This document shows positions 33,926 to 46,500 of a DNA stretch of 64,000 bases, one piece after another. Position 1 is the stretch's first letter. Each line of letters begins with the position of its first letter. Where the stretch lies: NCBI GenBank assembly GCA_029532415.1, contig JAQOTA010000060.1, positions 1,798,001 to 1,862,000 on the forward strand. Reading direction: 5' to 3'. Both the position numbers and the translations under genes were made by a program. The notes beneath the pieces are model-generated. The model made no database searches and was not told where the DNA came from. It saw only the letters and a list, made by a program, of their open reading frames with translations. The DNA comes from Marasmius tenuissimus (taxonomy: Eukaryota; Basidiomycota; Agaricomycetes; Agaricales; Marasmiaceae).

Positions 33926-36900
33926 TCACCGCTTCTTGCTCGCTTTCTTAGTGGGAGCCTTCGCCGCCTTCGCTTTCTTGTTGACCAGTGGTTCGTCAAT
34001 GATGACGATGTCATCCGAGTCACTTTCCTGCCCACCTTTTCGCTTGTTGGACGAACTAGGCATGTTGGGCAGGCTATAGCTATCGACATCGATTGCGTCG
34101 TGAGCGTTGTGTCCCGAATTCGATGACATTCGGTTACTGGGCACGCTCGGACTGGGACGCATCGACGTGACGGATGCCCTGGAGTTCCCCGACGTCGAAC
34201 CAGGAGAATTGCGGGGGGTTCCTCGCTGATCGCCACCGCCTCTGAACTGCGTGTTGAGAGTCAGTGGTGATTGAATGCCACAACCACCGTCAGATAGTCG
34301 TGTTGGAGTTCTCGCCCCATCCTCGCCAGATTCCCGCCTGGACTCCCGCCAGTCACGCACGAACGGCCCCTCGAAGGATAACCCTTCTTCGAAAGTGCGA
34401 AGGTTATTCCGGACTTCGGGGTCAGAGACTGTACGTGACATTATCGTGTCTCCAGTCGCGCGGGCACCAAAGGTCAGGAGCGACAGCGATCCGGTATTTT
34501 TTACAGGCTCCTTTCCCTTCAAGTACTTGTTCTCGGAGGCGGTACTCCCTGCCGATGGAGCCTCTCCAAGGTTCTCGATCCACTCCCAAGGTCGATTAAC
34601 GACGGATGACCCGATTACCAACTGTCCCGACGAATCTCTATGAGCATTCTTCAGATTGGCGACAGTGTCAACGTCGGGCAGGTCATGGAGAAGCGACTGT
34701 AGTTGAGTCCGATGTTCCGTCGGAAGATCTGAGGAAAGATCTGAGCTGGATATGCTGGGGTATGCGCGGAAGGGGTCAAAAGATCCCAGCTTGGAGTCCA
34801 GAGGTATTTCTGCGGAAAACAATCCTTGGTTTTGGGGTTACAGAGCGACTGAGCCTCACTCACCATCTAGGAGATAATAAAGCGTGTCTATCAGCAATGG
34901 GAACGCAATCGGGTCCGTGGATTCTCCGGTCGCATGTATCTAAAAGGACATTGAGCATTATAAGATTAGACAGAACGGGGGCAGCACACCTGTAGTAGCT
35001 TGAACAGAGTATCGGTCAATTTGAAGCTCCCTTCCTTGACCTTCTCGGTCCACACCCCGCGAAGTGCTAAATCGAACTGCAACAATCGGGCCAACAGAAC
35101 GACCGCCTGCGTGAAGGACCCTTGGCGATCTTCCTCCGAGTCAGTTTCCATAAGACGCAATAATTCGTCCCATTTAGTTGAAAGAGTCGGGAAGAATCTG
35201 TCTTGAATGTCTGGATTTATCGCGGGCAGACCCGAGGGATCTTCTCGCAGAGGCTCCGCAACGTAGGATAGGACTCGTAGAAGTTCCCCAGCTCTATTCA
35301 ACCCAGCCTTCCACGTGTCGTCCTTGAACACCATTCCGCTCAGAACGTCCGTGATACGTCGCATTCCATTATTGATGAACTAGGAGGCCTAAATAATTAT
35401 TGGAGGCGGCACATGGGGCACACTTACCTTTCCAGATATCTCGACCCCAACCCCTTTCGTCATTTGTGCCACAAAGTTGGCCTCCTCAGGCGAAAGAGCG
35501 TTATGAAAGATTGACGTGGTGAGCTTATCAAGAACGGCGATGTTGGCTGCTCGGACCTTCGGAGAGTTGCTGCGTCCCATTTGTCGTAGAATGAATTGAA
35601 GTTGGATCACTGTTGCAGAGATCTTCCAAGGACTCAATAGCGATGTATTCTCTGGCCAATGAGACAGCTCGAGATCTGCGGCTCATCAGAGGAAGAACTG
35701 GACGGTTAAAATGAAGCTTACCGTCATTTGGTTCACCTAAAACCATTCTCAATGCGGCAACCGTTTGTTTGCTGACATCTTCGCTTGTCCCCTCTGTGAG
35801 CTGAAGAGACCTCTCGAATGCTTCACGGACTTGGTCGAGGTTTCGGTAGACGCCCCGACGGAAAGGATCCTCTTCACATAACCTCTGACGGATATGTTTA
35901 GCCTCTTGTTGAAGGTTTTCGGAGATATGTGTGTTGTTCTCGAGCAGGACGAGTACGGGAATGTTGGTGATCAATAGTGGGAAGTGAGGTTCTCGATAAA
36001 CAACCTGACGCCGAGTCCGAAGGCATTGCACGTCCATGAGACTCGTTGGAGGCATCAGGTCTTCGTTGCACTCCTCCTTGACAAGGAGTTGCTGACTGAG
36101 ACTGTTTGCAGCTCGCAGATAAGTTTCTATTTTCTCTGCTTGCGCACCATCGGCTGCAGAGGCGCCGAGATTCCATGCAGGGTAGACGAGCCCTTCAAGG
36201 ATACTGGTCGTTTTTAAGGCCCCGTGAACCGAGAGGTACAGAAGGACGACAATGACAACGTCCCAGCTGTCCACGGTTAGAGCTGCCATCTCGTTCTTCC
36301 CTTGGCCCAAAAACCACTGGAGGACGTGGGTGTCTAGGCCTGTTGGCAGATGTTGGTCAACATGCCAGAGAAAGGCACCGAACCGCAGCGCATAGGCCCT
36401 GCGTGTTGCTGTGTCGGGAGCCATCGCTTGTATTTGGCGGAGGCTTGCAAATGTGTTGTCCCAGACTTTCCAAGCCCAATCAAAGGACATGCGGTATTTG
36501 ATCCAGAGGCCGTTTGCAAGTATCGATGGCGCATCTGCGCGAGGGTCGTTTGCCAACATCAAGATTGCGGGAAGCACGTCTGGCACAGTATCTGCCGGAC
36601 GATCGGTATGGGGATGTAAGGCCTAGGTACCTGTGAGTCCAAACGAACCTGGGCGACCAGAGACTAGAGCATACCAATGTGACGGCCGACATGTCCGCGA
36701 TGAGCTCCTCACGAAGAGCGTCATTCAAATACTGTCCAGCATCGAGCTCGGTCAGAAGGGCGAGAAGAGGCCGAGACTGTATTCCACGGAGTTTCCAAAC
36801 ATGACGAGCATTGTTGAGGGAGGAGATGATGTCTCGCTTGGCGTCCATTGCAGTCCAGACCGTAGCATGTCGATGAAAAGTGTCGATAACTGGAACCAAG

Positions 36901-39573
36901 AGGTCAACCGTCGAGGCGTGTTCCAGAAGATAGTTCGTCAGCTGCAAGATGTTGGTCAGCCTGAGTGCGACGGAAGACACAGTAGATGATCATACCTCAA
37001 GTAGAGAGTCAAAACAGCGCGTTCTGGTCATCAGTTCGACGGCAACACAGTAGCATTTGAGTATGGTCGAATGAGAGACCTCTGACTGGTGCCTTCATGA
37101 AGGTTGAGTAGAGATTCCACGCACAAAAAGCGACTTACTCACCGGACGATCGTCTTCTGAAGAAAGGGTTGAAGCCACTTGAATGCCCGAACCTGATCAG
37201 ACCTACAGGAGTTCAGGAGCTTAGAGTAGCCCGTGGTGACAGAGTGAGGTGTGGGTAAGAGGGCAGTAGATACACCGCCAAACAGCTCGGGAAGCATCGA
37301 GAAGATCTCATTCTTGATTTCCTTAAATAACTGGTCCTCCGGGTTCACTCTTCTCAGCCCGTACAACGCTACCGTCCTCTGGCTGATTACAGAGGGAACA
37401 GTGCTGTAGAGTGGAATCCAACGGAGGAAATTGCTATGCCGCGAAGGTGTCCGTGTCTGTTGAGGAGTTAATCTCCATGAAGGGAAGAAGAAGGACCAGA
37501 CGAACCTCCGAGAAAGATAACTCTCGTTCGCCTCGAGCGATGAGTCGCTGCAGATACCTTGTGTAGGAGAAGAGATCATATTTGACGAGCTCCCCGAAGA
37601 GTAAGGCGACTTGACGAATGTTTTGCGGTTCACCAGCAACTTCCATAGAGTCCAACCATTCAAAGAAGCGGTCCTGCAAAAACGTATCGGGCGGAGGAAT
37701 ATCTCTTCGGTTGGCTCGTTCGCCTGCTCTGTCCCGCCAGTGCCGAATGAGAGTGACCGCAACGAACGGGCGATGGTCGCCAAATTGGACGGGTGTTACG
37801 CTCCAGGTCAATAACGTATTGATCTTTTCTGGTATTCCCGACCAATCGTCAGATGAAGCAGGGAAGAATGACAGCGCAGAGACGTCGGATTCGCTTGAGA
37901 TGGAATTTAGGGTCTAAGAGACAATTAACATATACTGGTGTCTGAAAAAGTGCATTTTGGCTCACCTCCACGTCGGACACGGCTGACCCTAAACGCACAG
38001 ATGCTACATATGGAAGGTTCCGGAAAAGCATAGTGTCGTTTCGTTTTTTGATATCAGCAAGATTGTAGGCGATGTGCTGTGAAAGATAACTGTTCGCGTT
38101 GAGTTCGTCGTGCGATCGCTCCACAATGTTTTCAGTGAGAATATCCGTGAGGAAATCTGAATACGACATCCACATCCTGGGACTGACAAAGGTATCAGGG
38201 AGGACAAGACACAATCGCTACTCAAGTCACAATCAACGACCAATCTAACCTTAAAGATCGCGTTCGCTCACTTGTAGTAAGGACTTCATTATGCCTTCAG
38301 TTTCCGAAAGGTGTTCCTTCGCTAATGATGTATTGTTGATCTGGAAGGTGTCATTACGGATGCTCAAGGATGCAGAGGTGATGCTTTACCTCGAGAAGTT
38401 TACTCAAGCAACCCTCAAGAAAAGGACGCATGAGTGCTCTGCAACTCATCATACCATCGAAATATTCATCGGCTATTCTGACGACGAAGCCTGCCTGTGC
38501 CAGATTGCAGCTGACTATCTGGTTAACGAGCCAAACATAAAAAGTCTTCCTATTTATGAGGCCTTCGGTGTAGAACGTTCGTAAGAGTCCCAGACTGTAC
38601 AGGTGAGCCACGAGTATGATGTACCGAACTACGGTGAACGTACCAGTACGAAAATCGTGATATCCAGCTCGTCCTCGCCTCGGGATCGGACAGAAAGGTC
38701 TTGAACGTTGACTTGATATTGACGCCGGCGCGTACTTGGCTAGGGAGAAGTATCTCTTGAATCTGTTTCCTGAGGTGGCTTGTGACCACATTTGTCCATT
38801 CGATGCTGTACTGAGTCGGATCGTACGTCGGCTTATTGCGCAATCCAGCCTATTATTATGCGGTTTTGAGAAATGACATTCGACATTCAAGCGGATGGGA
38901 GAAAGCTCACAGTCTCGTTGGCACCAAAGACCCTCAAAAACCAGACTGCTCTCGGAATCGAAACTTTCTTTGTATGAAGATGATCGAGTAAATCCGCTTT
39001 GGCGCCATGAGGGACGCTCTTCCCAAGTTTGGAAAGCGGTACGTCGGAATTCGCAAGGTCGTCGAACCAAGCTTGACGCTTTGAGTCATTGAGCGTTACT
39101 CTCGAAGGCACACGAAAGTTGTGGGGTCTGAACACAATGGTCAGCGAAATGGCGAGCTACAAGTTCGAAACCACGCACGGAACAGATGGTACTTGTTTTG
39201 CTCGTCGGTTGAACACCTCATTCATCAATTCCTCCAGTTTGAAAATGGTTTCCTGAGATCTCAGGTTCTCGCTGATTGATGATTGTGAGCTATAGCTCTC
39301 AGCCTGAAATAGAAGTGAATACCACATCGCAAACGGAGGGTATAAACGCACCGTAACCGTGAAGCCAAGCTGGTATCCTTGCTTCACACTATACTCCGAG
39401 AGCACATCCTCATCATGTCCAGGACGAGGGGGATGGAAACCGGCATACCCTGGAAAGAATGAGTATACGAAGGCAAATTCGGATTGCTCCATACCCAGAT
39501 CAACTTCTGTATGTGTTTTGGGAAGCCATTCGGGTGGATGAAATTCGTATGCAGGAAGCGGTTCTTTCGACAT
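33926..39573 (-). CDS. MED12: Mediator subunit 12 (Srb8)
   Basis: A multi-exon gene; the full exon chain was not resolved, but frames follow one another from 39573 to the stop at 33926. The N-terminal Med12 domain is clear: YEFHPPEWLPKTHTEVDLG, GFHPPRPGHDEDVLSEYSVK, VPSRVTLNDSKRQAWFDDLA, SVPHGAKADLLDHLH, PRAVWFLRVFGANE and then the Med12-LCEWAV-like region with LLRTFYTEGL and FYVWLVNQ. The middle is long and helical. The C-terminus (about 34300-33926) is disordered, Ser/Pro-rich, and ends in a basic KKAKAAKAPTKKASKK tail with an acidic SDSDDIVIID patch. MED12 is part of the CDK8 kinase module of Mediator, in the nucleus. The first exon is 39573-39352. Confidence 0.93.
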
Positions 39574-39696
39574 AACCACTATAAAGTGGGTGGCAAGGCA
39601 AAATTATGCAAGAGGATCATGGGCGTGAAGGGCAAAGTGGAGGAGAACGGTTACACCGCCACACCCAATTCTCCTTCTTACCTCCACGGTCAGCCC

Positions 39697-41389
39697 ATGG
39701 CTAGTTTGAGGCTGCAGGGGCTGCAGCGAGCAGCGCGTCGCAGCCTCGCTCCGAATTTACATAGAACATTATTCTCAAGAGCTTCTCCTCCTCCTTCTAA
39801 TCCCGTTCGAACTGGTCTCTACGCGACAGCTCTTGTTCTATCTACCGGCCTTTTCGCTGTCTACTATTTCGATTCCCGCTCTGCGTTGCACCGCTACGTG
39901 CTCACGCCGATTCTTCGACATGCTTTTGATGCGGAAACGGGACATAAACTTGCCGTGAAGGTTCTGAGAAGTGGGCTGGGCCCGAAAGACCCCGTGCCGG
40001 ACGACGAGAAGCTGGAGGTTGAGGTGTGTTTCGGTGTTGTTTTTTCGGCCTCGACCGTTCCAGTTCTCATTTTTTATAGATATGGGGTCGAAAAATATCA
40101 AACCCGGTTGGTCTCGCAGCTGGTTTTGATAAGGACGGAGAGGCGGTGGATGGATTGTTTGATTTGGGATTCAGTTGGGTAGAAATTGGCAGCGTAACAC
40201 CCAAGCCTCAACCGGGCAACCCACGTCCACGCGTATTCCACCTCGCTGAAGATGAAGCTCTCATAAACCGTTATGGTTTCCCCTCGCAAGGACATGCATC
40301 TGTTCTTTCGCGTCTACGTTCCCGAATACCATCATTCCTATCCACCGACAACTCCTCCGCGGCCTTGCGAGATGGCTCAATACTCGCCGTTAACCTTGGC
40401 AAGAACAAGAGTTCACCACCAGATTCGATAGAGGACTTCCTGGAAGGCGTACGGACGTTTGGGGAATATGCTGATGTCTTGGTGGTCAATGTTTCCAGTC
40501 CGAATACACCCGGGCTAAGGTATGAGGCTCATTTCTATAAATTGCTTATGCTGATCGCGGGTCAGAGGCCTACAGAACAGGGAATCTCTGGAACATCTCC
40601 TTGGTGGGGTAGTCAAAACTCGAGACGCTCTTCCTCCGTCCACTATGACTCTTCAGCATCCAAGACCGCGCGTTGTACTCAAAATTGCTCCAGATCTTGA
40701 CGAGTCTCAGCTTCAAGAAATGGCGGAAGTCATAAGAGAAAGCGCGATTGACGGTGTGATCGTTTCGAACACGACTATTCAGCGGCCTAAAGGACTTCAA
40801 AGCCGTAAGCGTACGAAACATGCCTCTTTCGTCTATGTTAATCTTTCGCGTAGAAAATGCTACCGAGCAAGGAGGTCTATCCGGCGCACCGCTCAAATCC
40901 CTGACCCTCCAAACCCTCCGTACCCTGCGCTCCCATTTACCTCAAAGTCTCCCAATCATTGGGTGTGGAGGAATAACATCCGGAGAGGATGCACTTGAAT
41001 ACGCTCGTGCCGGTGCCACAATGGTACAGGTGTACACAGGATTCGGATACGACGGCGCAGGAATGTGTCGACGGGTGAAGGACGAGATTGTGCACTCCTT
41101 GGGGAAAACCGATGAGAGCTGGAGCAGCGTCACCACTACCGCCATCAAGGAGAAGAGCTTGAGTGAGGAGGAGATATCACGACGCAAGCAACGGGAGAAA
41201 GAGGCCAAGGAGAAGGCCAAAGCACTGCTAGGTACTCAGACCGATTCAGAAGAGGTACTTGGCGAAGTCACCAAACTCATCAAAGAGGCTGAGGACTTGA
41301 AGAGGTTACTGGACGAATTTGATGATGGCTTGAGAAAGACTGATATCGTAGAATCTGCAGCTGCAGCCGCAGAGCCTGTCATGCAGTAA
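39697..41389 (+). CDS. Mitochondrial dihydroorotate dehydrogenase (class 2)
   Basis: Four exons (39697-40023, 40080-40519, 40566-40804, 40854-41389) encode 513 residues. A presequence ([16 protein letters not shown]) and one membrane helix ([20 protein letters not shown]) anchor it in the inner membrane. The barrel has [52 protein letters not shown] with the class 2 catalytic serine, [22 protein letters not shown] and [16 protein letters not shown]. It oxidises dihydroorotate with ubiquinone in pyrimidine synthesis. After the barrel comes a charged coiled-coil tail of about 95 residues ([35 protein letters not shown]) that is not part of the enzyme core. An upstream ATG near 39619 is in frame, but its leader is less like a presequence. 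Confidence 0.94.
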
Positions 41390-41544
41390 AATATAGTTAT
41401 CCTGTAGACCTGGATCACCCGTTGAAGTGGTAATTTTTCTGGATAAAATGAGGGCGGTTGCTTGTGCCAGTCTGAGTCACGCGGCGCGACGCGTGCGCGT
41501 GATTCCTTGTGAGTCAGTCGCGCAACGCGACGTTGTCCACCATC

Positions 41545-43402
41545 ATGCCCTTGGCTCGCAAACCTCGAAGTGGGGCACGTTCCTCACTCCTCTCGCACAC
41601 CTTCCCTTTATTCTACGCATGCTATCTCCTGAAGTCCGTCAAAACTTCTACCTCAAAGGCGTAAGCACAAATCCCAAGCACCGCTAGTGGCGTCTCATTC
41701 TCGACAGGACCTACATTGGATCTACACCAGATCCACCGAGAAGGATTAGGAAAGTCCCACCCCCTCCTAAGCCACTTTCGCACAACTCTCACTCTGACTA
41801 TAGGCAACATAATGGCGAACTCACGCAAGGGGCATTCAAGACCAGAAACAAACGACCATGGGTAATGCAACTCATTGTTTACGGGTTTCCCTCCAAACTG
41901 GTGCGTTATCGAGTTGAGGGGCGCAGGGCATTGCTCATCTTAGCGAAGGCAGCATTACAGTTTGAATGGGCATGGCAGCACCCGCACGTCTCGCGGCATA
42001 TCCGAGACTCAGCTGGGAATCGGATATTCAACAGTAGCGGGAGGTACTTGAAGCAGAACATTGGGTCAAATCCAACTTTCTCTTCAGATTGAACAGCACT
42101 GACCATGATTTCAGAATCCTGCGGTATATGATAACGAACCATCCCTATAACACCTGGCCGCTACAGCTCAAGATATTTACCCCTGAAGCTCTCAAGTGCT
42201 GGGAAGATCTTTCGAAAGGCAAAGCGGCAGCTAACACAACTCCACCCCTTCCTCGGGGCTTCAGCGTCGATACTGAGCTAGAAGGGGTGGACGGAAAGTC
42301 AGGTATGGTTGGAAGTGGGAGGAAGAAGCCAATAGAGGTTAAGGATGGTGAGCTAGACCTCTTATCCCCAAAGCTAGCATTAAGCTCACCCGACTAGAGG
42401 AATTTACTTCTTCTCATATCAAGAAGAACCTGGAGCTCATTGCTTCTGGTTCAACGCCTGTGTGTGCGATATGCAAAGACAAATTGACTGGATACGCGAC
42501 TGTGAGCCGGCCCTCATATGCCCTCGTAGATATACTCATCAATACGAACTCAGGTCCCCTTGTTACATGCACTATGCCCACAAGCATCTTGTAGCTCTGT
42601 CTCGCACCTATCTTGCCTCTCTAGGAAATTTCTCGCTGAAGCATCTTCAAGGAAATCCTCCAAAGTGAGCCCAATGATTCCGCGAGGCGGAGAATGCCCG
42701 GGGTGCTCCAGTTATATTCTGTGGGGCCATGTAGTGAAAGGCATGTATCGCCGTGCTGCTGGGGGTGCCTCTACTATGGAGGATGATATCGCCGAAGAAG
42801 TGGAAAATGGTGAAATGTTTGTGTCGGACACCGATGAGGATGTCACTTCGCCCTCCCCACCACTGAAGAAGGCGACCAGAATCAGCCGGAGCAAAAAAGG
42901 CAAACGGAAGGAGAGCAGCAGCGAGGGGGAAGCTTTCGATTTCAGCGCAGCAGATGCATATGTGTCTTCGGAGGACGAAGGAACCTTTTTGCCTCGAGGA
43001 ACCGCGATTCCGTTGTCTCCGAAGAAGCGACCGCGGCCAAAGGCTTCCAAGGATTCGGCGAACGATGCGGGGCAATCAAAAGCGTCATCTTCTGCAGATA
43101 CCCCAAAGCGAAAGAAGGGAAAGACGACCATCGCTTCCTCCTCTCCGGGTACGCCAACGAGAAGAGGTCGACCTCGTAAAGTCCCCCTCGCATCGCCAAG
43201 AAGAGGGATAGACACTATATCCCCGTTAAAGGGTCAGGTCTTGGAAGACCCTCCTGCCGTCCGAAGCTTCTACGACTCCGAGTCCTCTCACGATGAAGTT
43301 ACAGACGTGGATATAGCCACTAGCCCAGGCGCGCTGGCCAGGTCAATGTCGAACCTCACAGTCTCATCTCCCTCATCCGCAGTCATCGAATTGTCCGACT
43401 AA
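41545..43402 (+). CDS. SLX1: SLX1 structure-specific endonuclease subunit
   Basis: Seven exons (41545-41660, 41708-41749, 41804-41900, 41949-42064, 42115-42347, 42374-42501, 42554-43402) encode 526 residues. The GIY-YIG nuclease domain reads [52 protein letters not shown] and [11 protein letters not shown], with the catalytic tyrosines and arginine. A cysteine-rich PHD/RING-type domain follows (VCAIC, then ECPGC). The rest is a Ser/Lys-rich disordered tail. With SLX4 the protein cuts branched DNA such as Holliday junctions. The intron after 41749 lacks a GT donor (see findings); if it is not spliced the protein ends early. The frame is otherwise whole. Confidence 0.9.
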
Positions 43403-43564
43403 TTCGAGGCTCGTCCATTCTCTTCTCTCGGTCTCTCTTTATCTGCGACTAGGATATCTATTATGTAGGCACTGTTTTACTAACGATACACTAATGTAAT
43501 TCATGTACAAATATGGACACCTGTTCCCTACGCAAAATCACAAGTAAGAAAGACGTCGGATTTA

Positions 43565-46500
43565 TCAACCAGCGTTGAGCTTGTCCAAAACTTTTTGATG
43601 AACTCGCTTCATCAAAGCTTTCACTGATGCCTTGTCCGAAACCAAACCCCAATCGACGGATACAACCTTTCCAGGCTGCACAGCGTCCGACGCTATTGCT
43701 TCTCGTATGGACTCGTTCACAATATCAGTGAAGCTGGGGATTGCTAGCATTCCGAGATTTTCACCGGCGGGGTCCGACATGACAACGTCTCCATCGGCGC
43801 CAGCTTTGCTTGTGTCGACATTGAACAAGGACCTGGACGCATCGAATATTGCGACTCGCTGATTCGACATCAGCCGGAAGTCAAGCCCGTGTCTACGGTT
43901 TGCACAGTCAGTAAATCGACCAGTAAGGGTTTGTCCAGAACTAACCGCAAATCCCCATAGAGCAGACGATACCAGCCAGCCGACTTCGCGAATGTATCCA
44001 CCGGAGACATTTTATTGTCCTGATGTTCGGAGTCCTTCCGAATTTCCTCCAGACCTGCGACAATGGGGAGAGTGTCTCGAAGTGTATCAACGAGTATATG
44101 TAGCGACGGTGCCAGACGACCATGACCATGTTTCAATATGTGTCGAAGATAGGGTTCTGCATCATCGTGGGGATTAAAGAACTCCTCCGAATCTCGGTTG
44201 AGTGTTTGACGCGAGACGCGGTTGCGAGAGAACCGAAGGTCAAAATTCCCTCCGGTAGGTGAGAGTTGATCTTCACAAGTAATGGACACAGTATAATCCT
44301 GGTAAAGGAGAATCATTAGGATTAGAGAAAACAAGAAGAAAATGACGACGTTTGACTTACTTCAGCATAAGCAAACTCGACCGTTTGTAGGTCGAAAGAT
44401 AGCAAAGAGATGTCTTGTTTGCCTTTCTTCTTGGACATTTGGGCCACTACAAGACGTGATAAGGGTCGTACAATGGAGGGAGAGTAAACTACGACTTGCC
44501 TTCACGGGCTATAACCACCATCTTCGAGACTCTTGCCCATTCCTCCAGGAACTCATCTACACAAGTATTCACATTCTCCGATAGGAAGGATACGACCGCC
44601 TCCGTTGTATCGTATATAATTCGCTTTGATGGGCGAATAACTGCGCTCGTTCCCGCTTTTTTGCCCATCGGTTGTTGGACGTACTTGAGTTTCACGCACG
44701 TAACCACTTGAGCACTCTTCTCCGACCACCAATTGAGGGGAATGACACGGATGTTAGGCATTGCAGCCTCTGCAGCAGGGGCGCCGGATAGAATGTGTTC
44801 CGACTGGACACACAAAGCCGGAACGGAACGTGCCAAGGACGATTGGATATGCGCCAGCTCTGGAGTTACTGGTACACCACTGGCTGGGTTCACGTGGGTG
44901 AAGGGGATACCACGAAGTTTGAATTGTCTTTCGACGTTCATGTAAGCGACTCGGGCACTTCCAACGCCATCAGAAGGTGTTGGACCGAATAGACAATGGC
45001 AACTTACCAACAATAGCTGTACAGCTCACGCAAGACCTCGGTCTCGAGCTGGAAGCTGCAGAAAGTTAATGAGGTAACGGACATCATGGCAACGTAGACA
45101 TACCTAGTACGGGGCGATAAAGGATCCGGATTGCCGATGTCTGTCTGTGAATGCTTCCCCTTGATTCCAGACTTCACGTTGTTTGCCTCTGACTGCAAAA
45201 CATCTTCGCTATGTATACGATTGAAGTCTAGCCATGCGATGTCCTCCATAACCATATTGGCGCATGGTGACTCTGGCCGGACAGAGGTTTCCATTAACGC
45301 ATACCGGAACTCGCTATATGTGATGACAATGACGAGGTAGTGTGACGGAGAGCTCTGCAATTGGATATATAGAGATCCTTGAGTAGCAGGGCCCAGCTTG
45401 AGTAGTTCTGAGAGGATGAAAGGTATCAGCGATGCGGTGGGTATCGGCCGAAAATAGCACACCTTCTGGTGGGAAATTACGGGACCTGAAACTTTGCAGT
45501 CCAAGGTAATTGGCCTTTTGTTCGACCAAGTCAATGAGGGTCTATGAGTCCCGCTTGTGAGCTGTGAGCGCGATGAAGCAAAACAAGAGCTCACCTGAAC
45601 CCTGAGGGAACCCAAAAACCGCAGCAGGTGCTGAGGCTCTTGATTGACTTTCTCAAAGTGAGGTGCATATCGATGTGCTTGACCAGCAGGCGAAAGATCA
45701 CCAGCATCCCGAAAGATAAAGCGGCCCGTTCGAGCGTCGATATTGATTGTCAGGACCTTCTCAGCACACAGAAGCACGTGCAGTGCCAGCAGGCCATCTG
45801 GATAAAAACGTCCGTCAGAACTCGAGATGGTTTCGAACATCATACAATACTCACTGTCATCAACCAACTGCACGACGCCAGGACCTGCAAACACTGAGCG
45901 AGGGATTCCATGTTGGGTGGTCCCGTGCTGAAGCTGCGATTGATAACTTTGGAGGACGGCTTTGGTATGGTGCCGTATTATTGTGCGTAGCGTAGACTCA
46001 AAATCCAAATTGTCAGAATTCTACCACAGCAATCAGTAAAAGGCGAATACATGAAGGGATTTTTCGTACCACAACCAAGGTGCCCTCAGGGAGATTACAA
46101 TCTTGGGCAGAGACACTGGCTCCCAGCGCGTTTGGTGCTGGCTCCCACTCTACGGCAATGCTGAGGCTTTCAACGGTGTCTGACGGTTTCATTATTCCAA
46201 GCTTTGATTTCTGCTGTAACTCGGCTAGAACGAGGGCACGGGACGAGCGTTTTCCGAGCGCAGTGGAGACTGCAGGTTCAATGATTGAGATGGTCACTGT
46301 TCCGCCGAGAGTCGGCGGTCGCCCTTGCTGCCGAGCAAGGCCCTGAGCGGGTGGGGGTTTCCGACTGAACTCAATTCAGATATTGCCAGGGAGAGAGAGC
46401 ACAGGGTCTTACATCCAATAAGACACCGTTAAAGTCTTTCGATTTGGGGTCATATTAACGTTCAGATAATCGCCCCAGCCTAAGGACCGCATCCTTTCAG

